Positions 44,509 through 44,754 of a DNA stretch of 44,754 nt are shown here, one piece after another. The stretch spans positions 1 to 44,754 of the forward strand of contig MVRV01000179.1 of assembly GCA_002068015.1 (NCBI GenBank), written 5' to 3'. Positions within the stretch are counted from its first letter, which is position 1. Each line of letters opens with the position of its first letter. The translations under genes were made by a program, and so were the position numbers. The stretch is from Smithella sp. PtaU1.Bin162 (GTDB lineage Bacteria > Desulfobacterota > Syntrophia > Syntrophales > Smithellaceae). Under the pieces are notes generated by a model, which saw only the letters and a list, made by a program, of their open reading frames with translations, was not told the origin of the DNA and made no database searches.

Positions 44509-44754
44509 TCATCTCTTCATCCCGTCCCAGCAAGCCTCAACCACCTTGTCTATTATTTTGTCGTCGAGGGTGTTCAACCCTAGTACGTAATCACGAGCCA
44601 GTATATATAAAGGACCAAGTGCCAACGAGAAATGGATGAATAAGGGCAAGTCTTTTAGCTCTTCATGCTTTGCGCCCGATTTAAATATGTCTCTAAACAT
44701 ATCATTTCGTCTTAACCTCTCCATGAGACTTCCCAGCCTTAATGCTACCTCAGA
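44509..44754 (-). CDS. C-terminus of a probable TetR-family regulator, truncated by the window edge
   Basis: The frame is open from the right edge through residues SEVALRLGSLMERLRR to a stop at 44509, about 81 residues. The all-helical composition and the end VVEACWDGMKR match the ligand-binding C-terminal domain of TetR-type repressors, where a final AxWDG-like helix is common. The DNA-binding domain is outside the window. It is upstream on the same strand as the membrane protein gene, 203 bases away, and might regulate it. The family assignment is moderate because only the variable domain is seen. Confidence 0.55.
   Translation of the reverse strand, partial: SEVALRLGSLMERLRRNDMFRDIFKSGAKHEELKDLPLFIHFSLALGPLYILARDYVLGLNTLDDKIIDKVVEACWDGMKR

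Noticed and set aside
1-44754. CRISPR arrays, tRNA or rRNA genes, complete insertion sequences
   Set aside because: No regularly spaced repeats, cloverleaf-like sequences or transposase motifs were found on either strand.

Overview
This 44.8 kb window carries one large Gram-negative exopolysaccharide or capsule locus, running left to right from about 8.4 kb to 43.4 kb. It is preceded by a signalling cassette (4.5-8.4 kb) and, on the opposite strand, by two Tat-exported flavoproteins (0.46-3.8 kb). Twin-arginine fumarate-reductase-like flavoproteins, a PAS-PAS-PAS-LuxR regulator and a Gfc/Yjb-like export module together suggest an anaerobic deltaproteobacterium (Desulfobacterota type). This is inference from gene style; the window has no rRNA or other phylogenetic marker.

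Layout. 1-75 (-): first codons of a gene leaving the window. 461-3794 (-): two Tat/FAD oxidoreductases, the second followed by a clear hairpin. 3795-4548: long divergent intergenic region. 4549-8397 (+): PAS-LuxR regulator, PAS histidine kinase and two stand-alone receivers, one lacking the phosphorylatable Asp. 8453-9934: nucleotide-sugar dehydrogenase with an added N-terminal zinc-ribbon-like segment. 10516-20875: WecA-family initiating transferase, YjbH/GfcD-like and SLBB (GfcC-like) proteins, a small YjbE/GfcA-like exported protein, a hypothetical, Wza-type lipoprotein, Wzc-type tyrosine kinase (frameshifted) and a PHP-type tyrosine phosphatase. 20872-21242: deletion remnant of a second nucleotide-sugar dehydrogenase. 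21239-37875: an AT-richer block with a uronate epimerase, pyruvyltransferase, FrhB/FdhB-like iron-sulfur protein, flippase, polymerase, several glycosyltransferases, a methyltransferase, an acyl-adenylating enzyme, an N5-(carboxyethyl)ornithine synthase-like opine dehydrogenase and a heparinase-family protein. 37872-43435: WecG and WecB homologues and the GDP-L-fucose pathway (Fcl, Gmd, ManC/AlgA type). 43517-44754 (-): a membrane protein of unknown function and the C-terminus of a TetR-like regulator mark the right border.

How the genes fit together (inference). WecA-, WecB-, dehydrogenase- and WecG-type enzymes would build an ECA-like undecaprenyl-PP-GlcNAc-ManNAcA starter. The glycosyltransferases extend it with L-fucose, uronate and other sugars; the flippase and polymerase assemble repeats; the Wza/Wzc/phosphatase/Gfc-like proteins export them. 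The most unusual element is the adjacent acyl-activating enzyme and opine-dehydrogenase homologue at 33.7-35.9 kb. It could make and attach an N-(1-carboxyethyl) amino acid to the polymer. Three copies of a 12-base motif (AGTATTGTYCAA) lie upstream of the LuxR gene, the kinase gene and the first transferase gene, and may link the signalling cassette to the locus.
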